Assembly (NCBI RefSeq): GCF_012911925.1
Contig: NZ_JAAXKY010000026.1
Coordinates: forward strand, 1-59,571
Length of the DNA: 59,571 bases
DNA from: Pseudonocardia xinjiangensis
GTDB taxonomy: Bacteria; Actinomycetota; Actinomycetes; Mycobacteriales; Pseudonocardiaceae
Direction: 5' to 3'
Positions 1 through 7,689 of the stretch are shown piece by piece (position 1 is the first letter of the stretch; each line of letters begins with the position of its first letter). The notes under the pieces are model-generated. The model was given only the letters and a program-made list of their open reading frames with translations, ran no database searches and had not been told where the DNA came from. Made by a program: the position numbers and the translations under genes.

Positions 1-3000
1 CGCCCTCCCCCACCACCTTCACCCGCAGCTCCCCGCCGTTCACGCGCACCGCGTCGTTCGCCTTGTCGCCGACGTCGGCGTGCGACTCCCCCACGGCCTT
101 CACGTACGTGCCGATGCCGCCGTTCCACAACAGGTCCGCCGGCGCCCGCAGCACCGCCCGGATCAGCTCGGGCGGGCTGAGCCGCTCGACGGCATCGGCG
201 ATCCCCAGCGCGGCCCGCATCTCCGGGCCGACCGGCACCGCTTTGGCCGTCCGCGGCCACACCCCGCCTCCCGCGCTGATGGCTGCCCGGTCGTAGTCGT
301 CCCACGACGATCGGGGCAATCCGAACAACCGCTCCCGCTCCCGGTGGCTGCGTGCCGGGTCCGGATCCGGATCGACGAACACGTGCCGGTGGTCGAAGGC
401 GGCGAGCAGCCGGATGTGGCGTGACAGCAGCATCCCGTTGCCGAACACGTCACCGGACATGTCCCCCACGCCCACCACGCTGAACGGCTCCCGCTGGGTG
501 TCCACCGCCAGCTCGCGGAAGTGCCGTCTCACGCTCTCCCAGGCGCCCCGGGCCGTGATGCCCATCGCCTTGTGGTCGTAGCCGACCGAACCGCCCGAGG
601 CGAACGCGTCGCCGAGCCAGAAGCCGTAGGAGGCAGCCACCTCGTTCGCCAGGTCCGAGAAGCGTGCCGTGCCCTTGTCCGCAGCCACCACCAGGTAGCT
701 GTCGTCACCGTCGTGACGCACCACGCCCTGCGGGGGCACCGCCGCCTCCCGACCGTCGACCATCGCCCGGTCGTCGGTCACGTCCAGCAACCCGCAGACG
801 AAGGTCCGGTAGCAGGCCGCCACCTCGTCGGGGCCGGCGTCCGAGCGGCGCACCACGAAGCCGCCCTTCGCCCCCACCGGGACGATCACCGCGTTCTTCA
901 CGGCCTGGGCCTTCACCAGGCCGAGGATCTCGGTCCGGTAGTCCTGCGGCCGGTCCGACCACCGCAGGCCGCCCCGCGCGACCGGGCCGAACCGCAGATG
1001 CACGCCCTCCACGCGCGGTGAGTACACGAAGATCTCGAACATCGGCCGGGGTACCGGCATGTCCGGCACGGCACCCGGGTCCAGCTTGAACGACAGGAAC
1101 GGGCGCTCCCGGTAGTAGTTGGTGCGCAGCGTCGCGGTGATCACGCTGAGGTAGGCCCGCAGGATCCGGTCCGCGTCCAGCCCGGGCACCTCGTCGATCA
1201 GGGCGGATGCCTGCGCGAGTGCCGTGCGGTACGCCCGGTCGCGCCGGGCCGGGCCCGGTGCCGGGTCGAACCGGGCCCGGAAGAGGCACACGAGCGCCGC
1301 CGTCACCGCCGGGTGGGCGATCAGGGTGTCGACGACGTACTGCAGCCCGAACGGGCCGCCGAGCTGGGCGGTGTAGCGGGCGTAGGCGCGCAGCAGCGCC
1401 GCCTCCTGCCACGGCAGTCCGGCGCGCAGCACCAGAGCGTTGAACCCGTCGACCTCGGCGTCGCCCCGCCACGCGGCGAGAAAGGCGGCGCAGAACAACC
1501 GTTGCGTCTCCTCGGGGTCCCGCCCGGCCACCGCCTCCCGGGTCGCGCCGTCGAGCCGCAGCCCGAAGTCGTAGATCCAGCACCGGCTGCCGTCGGGTCG
1601 GGTGAACTCGTGGGGCCGCTCGTCGAGCACCTCCACACCGAGGCTCTGCAGCACCGGGAGCACGGCGGACAACGTGACACCCGCGCCGAGCAGGAAGAGT
1701 CGGAACCGCATCTCGCCCGCGTCCGGGCCCGCGTCGATCGTCAGCTGCAGCTGCGGATCCGCACCCAGGTCGCGCACGACCCTGAGGTCGCCGAGCGCCC
1801 GAACCGGGTCCACGTCGTCCTTGTAGCCCTCCGGGACCCCGGCCACGTAGTCCGCGATCTCGGCGTCGTCCGCCCCGGCGACGTCGAGCACCCACTCGTC
1901 CCACGTCATGATCGCGGCGGCGAGCTGACCCTGCAGCCGGGCCTGGTCGGGCGGCGCGGCCGCCAGGTCGCAGTGCACGGTGAAATGGACGAGCGCCAGG
2001 TTCGATCGGCCGACCCGGGCCGTGTGCTCCACCCGCCACCCGTGCAGCTCGTGCATCAGCACCTTCTGCATGGCCAGCTGGGTCCGCGTGGAGTAGCGGT
2101 CCCGCGGCAGGTAGACCAGGCAGGAGAAGTACCGGCGGTAGGGTTCGCGGGCCAGGAACAGCCGCAGCCTGCGGGGCTGGGTGAGCGCAGGCACTCCGAC
2201 GGCGATGTCCCGCAGGAGCTGCTCACCGGCCCAGAACAGCTCCTCGCGCGGGTACTCCGAGATCACCTCGAGCATCCGCTGCCCCGCGTAGGACTCCGGT
2301 GGCGCCCCCGCCGCACGGATCGCGGCCCGGACGCTACGCTCGATTCCCGGGATGTCCAGCACGCTCTCGTGCAGCGCGGCCGCCGTCAGCGCCCCGAGGA
2401 ACCGGTGCTCCACCACCCGGCCGGCGCCGTCGACGAGCCGCAGGGCCAGCAACGACGGATGCTCCGGGCGGTACACCCGGCTCGGCGCGCTCGCCCGCGT
2501 GAGCACCAGCACCTGCCGGGCGGCGGGCCCGCCCGTGTCGAGCGCCTCGGGGAAGACGCGGGCGGCGACATCGCTCCTGCGCAGCAGCCCGAGCCCGGAC
2601 GCGGGCACGGGCTGCGGCCCGGCCCGGCCGTCCGCGGTTGCGTCGCTCTCGTGACGGAGGTAGCCGAGGAGCGCGAACCGGCCGTCGGCCAGCCACCGCA
2701 ACAGCCGGGCCGCGTCCTGCACCTCGGCGCGGGGCGACGCCGGGGAGAGGTCGGGCAGACCGGCGGCCACCGACCGCGCCGTCTCGACGAGCCGGGACCG
2801 GTCCAGTGCCACGGCACGCACGTCACGCAGCACCAACCGCAGCTCCGCCGCCAGCTCGTCGTCAGCGGGGAACGGCTCCAGCTCGATGCGTATCCACGTC
2901 TCGGCCGTGGTGCCCGGCGGCAGCCGGTCCGCCAGCGCGGCGGTCAGCACCTCGGTGAGCTCACCGCGTGCCGTGCGCCGCACCACCACGGTCGGATGGA

Positions 3001-3289
3001 TCACCCGGCGGACCTTGGCCTCCACCCTGTCGAGGCCCGCGAGCAGGGACTCCACGACGAAGGGCATCTCGTCGGTGATGACGTCGACGATCGCTCCCGC
3101 GTCCGGGGATCCGGCGGTGCCGACCACGACCAGCGGGTCGTCCGGGGTCCGCCGGGCCGCCAGGTGGCGATGTCCACGCACGACGGCGAGGAGCTCGGGA
3201 TCGATGTCCACGCCGATCGCGGCCGGACCGTCGGGCGCGAGGTGTCGCGCGTAGAGCCGGTGGAGATCGGCGTCGCGGGTCTGCCCCAT
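1..3289 (-). CDS. gdh: NAD-dependent glutamate dehydrogenase, large type (partial, C-terminus beyond window)
   Basis: Oxidative deamination of glutamate to 2-oxoglutarate with NAD; a cytosolic catabolic enzyme. About 1,096 codons are visible, and family members are near 1,600 residues. Starting at ATG 3289 the reverse strand reads MGQTRDADLHRLYARHL, followed near residue 75 by DEMPFVVES, the N-terminal signature of the large GDH family. Close to the window edge it reads GVGDMSGDVFGNGM and then DVGDKANDAVRVNG and KVVGEG, typical of the Rossmann and catalytic part. The frame stays open to base 1. A purine-rich SD (GGGGGAA) lies 6 nt before the ATG. The upstream region carries a tandem 20-bp repeat. 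The family identity is solid. The long antisense frames inside are shadows. Confidence 0.93.
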   Translation of the reverse strand, partial: MGQTRDADLHRLYARHLAPDGPAAIGVDIDPELLAVVRGHRHLAARRTPDDPLVVVGTAGSPDAGAIVDVITDEMPFVVESLLAGLDRVEAKVRRVIHPTVVVRRTARGELTEVLTAALADRLPPGTTAETWIRIELEPFPADDELAAELRLVLRDVRAVALDRSRLVETARSVAAGLPDLSPASPRAEVQDAARLLRWLADGRFALLGYLRHESDATADGRAGPQPVPASGLGLLRRSDVAARVFPEALDTGGPAARQVLVLTRASAPSRVYRPEHPSLLALRLVDGAGRVVEHRFLGALTAAALHESVLDIPGIERSVRAAIRAAGAPPESYAGQRMLEVISEYPREELFWAGEQLLRDIAVGVPALTQPRRLRLFLAREPYRRYFSCLVYLPRDRYSTRTQLAMQKVLMHELHGWRVEHTARVGRSNLALVHFTVHCDLAAAPPDQARLQGQLAAAIMTWDEWVLDVAGADDAEIADYVAGVPEGYKDDVDPVRALGDLRVVRDLGADPQLQLTIDAGPDAGEMRFRLFLLGAGVTLSAVLPVLQSLGVEVLDERPHEFTRPDGSRCWIYDFGLRLDGATREAVAGRDPEETQRLFCAAFLAAWRGDAEVDGFNALVLRAGLPWQEAALLRAYARYTAQLGGPFGLQYVVDTLIAHPAVTAALVCLFRARFDPAPGPARRDRAYRTALAQASALIDEVPGLDADRILRAYLSVITATLRTNYYRERPFLSFKLDPGAVPDMPVPRPMFEIFVYSPRVEGVHLRFGPVARGGLRWSDRPQDYRTEILGLVKAQAVKNAVIVPVGAKGGFVVRRSDAGPDEVAACYRTFVCGLLDVTDDRAMVDGREAAVPPQGVVRHDGDDSYLVVAADKGTARFSDLANEVAASYGFWLGDAFASGGSVGYDHKAMGITARGAWESVRRHFRELAVDTQREPFSVVGVGDMSGDVFGNGMLLSRHIRLLAAFDHRHVFVDPDPDPARSHRERERLFGLPRSSWDDYDRAAISAGGGVWPRTAKAVPVGPEMRAALGIADAVERLSPPELIRAVLRAPADLLWNGGIGTYVKAVGESHADVGDKANDAVRVNGGELRVKVVGEG

Positions 3290-3332
3290 GGCCTTCCCCC
3301 GAACCGGGTCCGACGGCAGAGCCTGGCACCTT

Positions 3333-3372
3333 AGTACCGGAACGGCGGCTGCAGTACCGGAACGACGGCTGC
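3333..3372. repeat. Two tandem 20-bp units in the gdh upstream region
   Basis: The unit AGTACCGGAACGRCGGCTGC occurs twice head to tail (3333-3352 and 3353-3372), with one difference in 20. It lies 44-83 bp upstream of the gdh ATG. A period near two helical turns suits paired binding of a regulator, but no protein is identified. Confidence 0.7.
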
Positions 3373-3445
3373 GGATCGCTCGACGGCGCGGGGAGATGAC
3401 CGCCGACCGCGGCCGGCCCGGCGCTCCCACCAGGCCGGAAGGAGC

Positions 3446-3910
3446 TCAGTCGCGGTCGTCCGGGGTGCCTGGCGCCCCGATCGCGTTGTCGAGCCACGTG
3501 CGCAGCGCCGCGAGCGGTGCCGCACCGGCCTGGCGTGCGATCACCTGGCCGTCACGCACCACCATCAGGGTGGGCACCGCCTGCACCTCGAACCGCTGCG
3601 ACAACCGCGGAGCGGCATCGACGTCGACCTTGACCAGCTTGACGTGGCCGGCTCGTTCCGTGGCGAGCTGTTCCAGCGCGGGGCTGACCATCCGGCACGG
3701 CCCGCACCAGGTGGCCCACAGGTCCACCAGCACCGGCAGCGTCGCGCGTTCGACGACCTCCGCGAAGTCGTCGTCGCCCGCCGAGGTGATCCAGGGCAGG
3801 GGACGGTGGCAGTTGCCGCAGCGGACGGACCCCCCGGCGGCTGAGGGCACCCGGTTGGCCTTCCCGCAGTGCGGGCATCTGATCGTCCCGCCCGGTGCGG
3901 CGGCGCTCAC
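3446..3910 (-). CDS. trxC: Thioredoxin with N-terminal zinc ribbon (thioredoxin-2 / TrxC type)
   Basis: Cytosolic thiol-disulfide reductant of 154 aa. An N-terminal zinc ribbon with two CxxC pairs (CPHCGK and CGNCHR) is followed by a thioredoxin fold with the active site WCGPC in the context DLWATWCGPCRM and the cis-proline segment VPTLMV. This layout is that of TrxC, which is usually stress-inducible and can bind zinc. I chose GTG 3910 because it places the first zinc-ribbon cysteine about 10 residues in, as in family members. GGGAG lies just upstream, and the frame can be extended to 4126 only with low-quality sequence. It is probably co-transcribed with the small ORF upstream (3945-4103), from the promoter at 4138-4166. 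Confidence 0.92.
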   Translation of the reverse strand: MSAAAPGGTIRCPHCGKANRVPSAAGGSVRCGNCHRPLPWITSAGDDDFAEVVERATLPVLVDLWATWCGPCRMVSPALEQLATERAGHVKLVKVDVDAAPRLSQRFEVQAVPTLMVVRDGQVIARQAGAAPLAALRTWLDNAIGAPGTPDDRD

Positions 3911-3944
3911 CGCGCCGCTCCCGCCCACTCGGCCTGCCGCTCCA

Positions 3945-4103
3945 TCAGCACGTGCCGACCATCCCATGCCCGGAACCGCCCTGAACAGCGGTGGCCCCCA
4001 TCCGTCGGGGGAGAACGGCTGCGCCGGGCACCGGCGGAGCCCACCCGGCGGCCGGGTGCTCCGTCGCGAGTGCATCCGGAAGCCGGGTCGTGAGATGAGC
4101 CAT
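3945..4103 (-). CDS. Possible small protein, 52 aa, ahead of thioredoxin
   Basis: The frame begins MAHLTTRLPDALATEH and ends GHGMVGTC. The ATG at 4103 has a near-ideal SD (GAAGGAG, 5 nt spacer), and a good promoter lies 28 nt above the SD region, so translation is plausible. I recognise no family. The composition is rich in Ala, Gly and Pro, with a single C-terminal cysteine and no membrane segment. It ends 34 bp before the thioredoxin start and is in a different frame. It may be a real small protein or a leader ORF. Nothing else was recognised in the 365-bp gap 3911-4275. Confidence 0.35.
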   Translation of the reverse strand: MAHLTTRLPDALATEHPAAGWAPPVPGAAVLPRRMGATAVQGGSGHGMVGTC

Positions 4104-4137
4104 GCGAGCTCCTTCGGGGATGCCACGAGGAACCGTC

Positions 4138-4166
4138 TGCGTACCGTCCACGCGGCCCTGTGACAA
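4138..4166 (-). promoter_or_regulatory. Candidate housekeeping promoter for the small ORF and trxC
   Basis: On the reverse strand TTGTCA (4161-4166) is followed after exactly 17 nt by TACGCA (4138-4143). The predicted start is near 4131, giving a 28-nt leader containing the GAAGGAG site. Matches are four or five of six at each box. Confidence 0.5.
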
Positions 4167-4275
4167 ATCGGCCCGCGTCGGCCGGCCGCTATTGCCCGAC
4201 CGCATCGACGGACGTATGTCGGAGCGGAGTGGACAGTACGTCGACAGCTCGTCGACGGAATGCGACCGGGCCGCG

Positions 4276-5076
4276 CTACACGGGCGCGGCAACCACGAGG
4301 CGATAGCCGAGATCAAGCTCGGGGAGGTCGAGCAGGTCGGCGTGGCGCGTGTGCCACGCTCCACTGTCGAGATCCTCCCGCAGCCGTTGCAGCGCTGGTT
4401 CGACAACGTCCGCGGAGAGCAGAGCCAGCCCTGACATCGCCTGCCGAACAGCCGCATCGAGGTAGGCATACGGGCGCCGCCAGTAGGCGCCGAGGACTCC
4501 GTCGGTGCAGTCGGCAGGAATCGGCACCGGGACGACTTCGACCCGCCGACGACGACGGCGAAACTCGGCCACGACGGTTTCAACGCAGGCCAGTCCCGCC
4601 TCATTCCGCGCGATCTCGGGCAGGTAGTCGGTGATCAGCCAGAAGGAGGAGGCCAGCCACCCGGGGTCCCACGTCAGCACGACCTGGCGGCGCGAGACCC
4701 GGACCATCTCGGCGATGCCGGCGCCCGGGTCGGGCCAGTGGTGGACGGTGAGCACGGCCATCGCCGCGTCGGCGGACCGGTCGGACAGCGGCAGGGACTC
4801 GGCCGAGGCCCGGACGGCGGGGGCGGCGCCCACCTGGCGCTGCGCCAGCATCGTCCAGGACGGCTCGACGGCGAGCACGGTGGCGCCGGGGGGCTCGTAC
4901 GAGCCGGCCCCGGCACCGATGTTGACGACCGTGCGGGCATCGCCGAGCGCCTGGGCGACCGCGCGCGCGATCCGCGGATCAGGACGCCGGTGCGCGGCGT
5001 ACCCGCGGCCGAGATGCTCGTACGGGTCGGCCACGTTTATTCCGACGTGTGACCGGACGTTCATCCATTCATTCAT
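4276..5076 (-). CDS. Class I SAM-dependent methyltransferase
   Basis: 266 aa from ATG 5076 (MNEWMNVRSHVG). The SAM-binding glycine loop reads VVNIGAGAGSYEP, the acidic end of strand 2 is AVEP, and the post-loop segment with VHHWPDP and MVRVSRRQVVLTWD matches UbiE/COQ5-like small-molecule methyltransferases. A basic run (RRRRRR) sits in the middle. The substrate is unknown. The gene is divergent from the P-loop/peptidase/exporter cassette across a 505-bp gap, so it may belong functionally with it, but nothing proves that. Upstream in-frame codons back to 5157 lack a good ribosome-binding site. Confidence 0.85.
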   Translation of the reverse strand: MNEWMNVRSHVGINVADPYEHLGRGYAAHRRPDPRIARAVAQALGDARTVVNIGAGAGSYEPPGATVLAVEPSWTMLAQRQVGAAPAVRASAESLPLSDRSADAAMAVLTVHHWPDPGAGIAEMVRVSRRQVVLTWDPGWLASSFWLITDYLPEIARNEAGLACVETVVAEFRRRRRRVEVVPVPIPADCTDGVLGAYWRRPYAYLDAAVRQAMSGLALLSADVVEPALQRLREDLDSGAWHTRHADLLDLPELDLGYRLVVAAPV

Positions 5077-5581
5077 GGTTACTGTTTGCCCACCCCTCGC
5101 TCGGCCGTCCGAACTGCGCGCCGCAGCACTGCGCCCGGCGTGATGAAGTGTCGCCACATTGCCTCGACAATATACGGACTTTGCCTGCGCCTGACCGAGC
5201 GTCAGGTAGATTCGAGTGGGCCGTCTTCGGACGGGAACTCAGCGTTCTATGACCAGGGGCGGCGCGGTCTTCGAGCCGGTTCCACGGAATGAGCCGTGGC
5301 AGCATGCCAGCCCTGAGATCACGAACCGCCCACAGGAGAAGCAGTGTTGATTTCCACCGATCCCAACCCTGCCGAGGTGGATTACGCCGGCCGCCCACCC
5401 GGCCCGGCCGACGGACGGCACACAACGCCGCCGCGGTCGCTGGTGACCACTCGTCGACCATGTATCCGCATTCGCTCGTGAGGTCACCGGGGTCCTCCCG
5501 GGCCAGGTTCACCGCCACCACGGACAGGAAGGAAAGCAAGGTGCCCGAGATCTCGCGGAGCACCTCTGCGAGGGGGAAGTA
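5077..5581. other. 505-bp divergent intergenic region with inverted repeats
   Basis: It separates the methyltransferase (minus) from the P-loop cassette (plus). It holds an inverted repeat CCTGAC-N5-GTCAGG (5190-5206) immediately before TAGATT (5207-5212), a possible -10 box for plus-strand transcription. A second inverted repeat, CCACGG-N6-CCGTGG, lies at 5282-5299, followed by the short ORF at 5344-5481. A 13-codon frame (GTG 5541, GGAAGGAAA upstream) ends in a TAATG overlap with the P-loop gene start and could couple its translation. Confidence 0.45.
5344..5481 (+). CDS. Candidate small peptide (45 aa), possible precursor of the downstream cassette
   Basis: GTG 5344 follows AGGAG with a 5-nt spacer, one of the best SD sequences in the region. 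TTG 5347 is an alternative start. The peptide starts VLISTDPNPAEVDYAG and ends TTRRPCIRIRS, with an acidic N-terminal half and a basic C-terminal half carrying one cysteine near the end. That is the polarity often seen in leader/core precursor peptides. About 71% of third positions are G/C, below the neighbours, as is common for precursor genes. It lies 100 bp before a P-loop protein, metallopeptidase, exporter and methyltransferase. I know no homologue. The coding call is an inference from SD and context. Confidence 0.35.
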   Translation: MLISTDPNPAEVDYAGRPPGPADGRHTTPPRSLVTTRRPCIRIRS

Positions 5582-6598
5582 ATGCAACAGTTCTCGGACG
5601 CCAAATGGAGCTTCGTCACCCGCGGCGTCGTCGATCGGGAAGCGACCAGGTTGGGGAGCCTGACTCGTGAGCCCCGGCTGGGCGACCTCGTGGCGGCCCG
5701 CGTGGTCAGCCTGAACGCGCACGACAGCCTGGAGAACGCCCACGGCCGACGGGTCCGTCTCTACCCGGGGGATGTCGTGGTGGGAGCGTACGGCAACCGG
5801 TACGCCACCGACTACTACGAGGGCTACCTGCCGACCGGTACCGCGGCGCACCTGCTCACCGCCGGTGGAGTCATCGGGCAGGTCGCCTCCGCACACGCCC
5901 ACCGGAACGAGCCCACGGAGCTCGAGGTGCTCGGCTTCCTGACCGGGCCGACCGGCGCGCCGCTGTCGCTGGACGACTTCGCGGTCCCGCTGCCGGCGCC
6001 CGCGGCACCGGAGCTGGGCACGTTCGTCGTCGTGGGTTCCTCGATGAACGCGGGCAAGACCACCACGGCGTCCGCGTTGGTGCAGGGCTGGGCGCGAGCC
6101 GGACTGCGGGTGGGAGCAGGCAAGGTCACCGGTTCCGGCAGCGGCAAGGACCGCTGGATGTACGAGGACGCCGGAGCTGCGGCGATGGTGGACTTCCTCG
6201 ACTTCGGGATGCCGTCCACCTTCGGCTACCCCCAGGAGCGGCTGACCGCCACGATGGTCGGCATCCGTGACGAGCTGGTGCGCCGGGGCGCGTCCGTCGT
6301 CGTGCTGGAGATCGCGGACGGGCTGCTGCAGTCCGAGACGCGCGCACTGACGGCCTGCCTGCCCGGTTTCGCCGACGCAGGCGTCCTGGCCGTGGCCGAC
6401 GCGCTCAGCGCCGTCGCCGGTGTCGAGATCATGCATGCGCTCGGCGTCCCGGTCCGCACGATCAGCGGCCTGGTGACCGCCAGCCCGCTGGCGTCGCGGG
6501 AAGCCGTGGAGGCGACCGGGATTCCCGTGCTGTCCCCTTCCGAGCTCGTCACCGGCGGGGCGCTGGATCTGCTGAGCGCCGTGGCGGTGCCGGCGTGA
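5582..6598 (+). CDS. BioD/MobB-like P-loop NTPase with an N-terminal accessory domain
   Basis: 338 aa. Residues 1-about 140 look like a beta-rich domain (SLNAHDSLENAHGRRVRLYPG) that I cannot name. The C-terminal half has a phosphate-binding loop G-SSMNA-GKT at residues 152-160. The five-residue spacing is that of dethiobiotin synthetase, MobB and DUF1611-type SIMIBI NTPases rather than classic Walker A. It is followed by KVTGSGSGKDRW and VVVLEIADGLLQSE, where the latter could supply the Mg-binding acid. It probably couples ATP/GTP hydrolysis to a ligation, carboxylation or nucleotide-transfer step. First clear gene of a coupled operon, with its stop overlapping the next ATG. The exact function is unknown. 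Confidence 0.75.
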   Translation: MQQFSDAKWSFVTRGVVDREATRLGSLTREPRLGDLVAARVVSLNAHDSLENAHGRRVRLYPGDVVVGAYGNRYATDYYEGYLPTGTAAHLLTAGGVIGQVASAHAHRNEPTELEVLGFLTGPTGAPLSLDDFAVPLPAPAAPELGTFVVVGSSMNAGKTTTASALVQGWARAGLRVGAGKVTGSGSGKDRWMYEDAGAAAMVDFLDFGMPSTFGYPQERLTATMVGIRDELVRRGASVVVLEIADGLLQSETRALTACLPGFADAGVLAVADALSAVAGVEIMHALGVPVRTISGLVTASPLASREAVEATGIPVLSPSELVTGGALDLLSAVAVPA

Positions 6599-7689
6599 TG
6601 CGCGCCGCCGTCCACCTTCCGGACGGAGGCAGGGGGCCGGGCCGCCACACGGTGGTCGACCTGGACGTGCTGGAGCTCCGGGCGGCGGAGCTGGTCCTGC
6701 CCGAGGCCACGATCCGCGACGAGCGCGGCGGCGACCTGTTCGGCGACGGGTCACTCGTGTTCGACCACGCCCAGGGTGGTGGCCCGCTGGTCAGCCCGGA
6801 GCTGGACCGGCAGGCGAGGGCGTTCGGCGTGGTCAACGCGGCCTACCACACGCAGCGGGCGCTCCGGTTCGTCGCTGCCGTGCTCGGCCGTCCGCTCCCG
6901 CACCTGGTGGTGCGGATCGGCATGCACGACCAGCCGCGGCGGTGGGGTGGCGGCCACTACCGGCTGCCCGGGCAGGGTGCGCAGTCCGACCCCGAGGCGG
7001 TGAGCCCCGCGGGGGAGGTCCATCTCGGTGGTGGCGCCGGTTTCGTCAGCACGCACCACACGCAGCGGTACTTCCACGCGCCGGCGCACAACCCGGCCAT
7101 CGTGAGCCACGAGGTCGGCCACCACCTCTGCCGGCACACCGCGGACTTCCGGCTCAACCGGCTCCGCCCACCCCAGCAGCAGACGAACAAGAAGACGGCG
7201 CTGGACGAGGGCACCGCCGACGTCTTCACCGCCGTCCTGCTCGGCACCCCCGACATCTACGGCTGGCACCGCCAGGCCGTTCCGGAGGGCGAGCAGCGGC
7301 GCCGCAAGCTCGACCGGCGCTGGACGATGGCGCATTTCCAGGGCGGGCGCGACCGCGACCCGCACACCGACGGCACCGTGTGGGCGTCGGCGTGCTGGAC
7401 CGCCCGGCAGCGGGTGACGGAGGCGGGCTTCGATCCGGGCCGCTTCGACTCCCTGCTGCTGCGAGGCCTCGAACTGGCCGGGCGCGACGGCGGGAAGGGC
7501 CTCGCCGAGGAGGCGTTGCGGGAGCGGCGCCACTTCTCCCGGCTGGTGGCCGCCATGGTGCAGGTCGACCAGCACCTCGGCCCCGTGGTGCTGGGGGCCA
7601 TGGCGGAGCACGGGATCCACCTCGGCATCAGCAACTCCGACCTGAGCCGAGCCGCCCGAGCCGGACAGGACCGGCTGGTGGACGCATGA
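6598..7689 (+). CDS. Gluzincin-type zinc metallopeptidase, cytosolic
   Basis: 363 aa from the ATG that overlaps the previous TGA. HEVGH at residues 171-175 in the context IVSHEVGHHLC is the HExxH zinc motif. DEGTADVF with E204 supplies the third ligand in the manner of thermolysin-like gluzincins (N/DEGxxD). No signal peptide or membrane segment is visible, so it should act in the cytoplasm, unlike most secreted M4/M36 enzymes. A role in trimming a peptide or protein product of this cassette is an inference. The overlaps of 1 bp upstream and 4 bp downstream indicate translational coupling. The closest family is uncertain. Confidence 0.8.
   Translation: MRAAVHLPDGGRGPGRHTVVDLDVLELRAAELVLPEATIRDERGGDLFGDGSLVFDHAQGGGPLVSPELDRQARAFGVVNAAYHTQRALRFVAAVLGRPLPHLVVRIGMHDQPRRWGGGHYRLPGQGAQSDPEAVSPAGEVHLGGGAGFVSTHHTQRYFHAPAHNPAIVSHEVGHHLCRHTADFRLNRLRPPQQQTNKKTALDEGTADVFTAVLLGTPDIYGWHRQAVPEGEQRRRKLDRRWTMAHFQGGRDRDPHTDGTVWASACWTARQRVTEAGFDPGRFDSLLLRGLELAGRDGGKGLAEEALRERRHFSRLVAAMVQVDQHLGPVVLGAMAEHGIHLGISNSDLSRAARAGQDRLVDA

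Noticed and set aside
1313..3334. 673-codon open frame on the plus strand
   Set aside because: Antisense to the NAD-glutamate dehydrogenase, which has clear family motifs; high GC keeps the opposite frame open.
5289..5582. 97-codon frame before the P-loop gene
   Set aside because: ATG lacks an SD and the composition is basic and low-complexity; the 45-codon frame at 5344 has far better translation signals. Only its last 13 codons may matter as a coupling mini-ORF.
6942..7685. N-terminal extension of the ABC exporter
   Set aside because: The open frame upstream of ATG 7686 is an out-of-frame reading of the metallopeptidase; the ATGA overlap defines the start.
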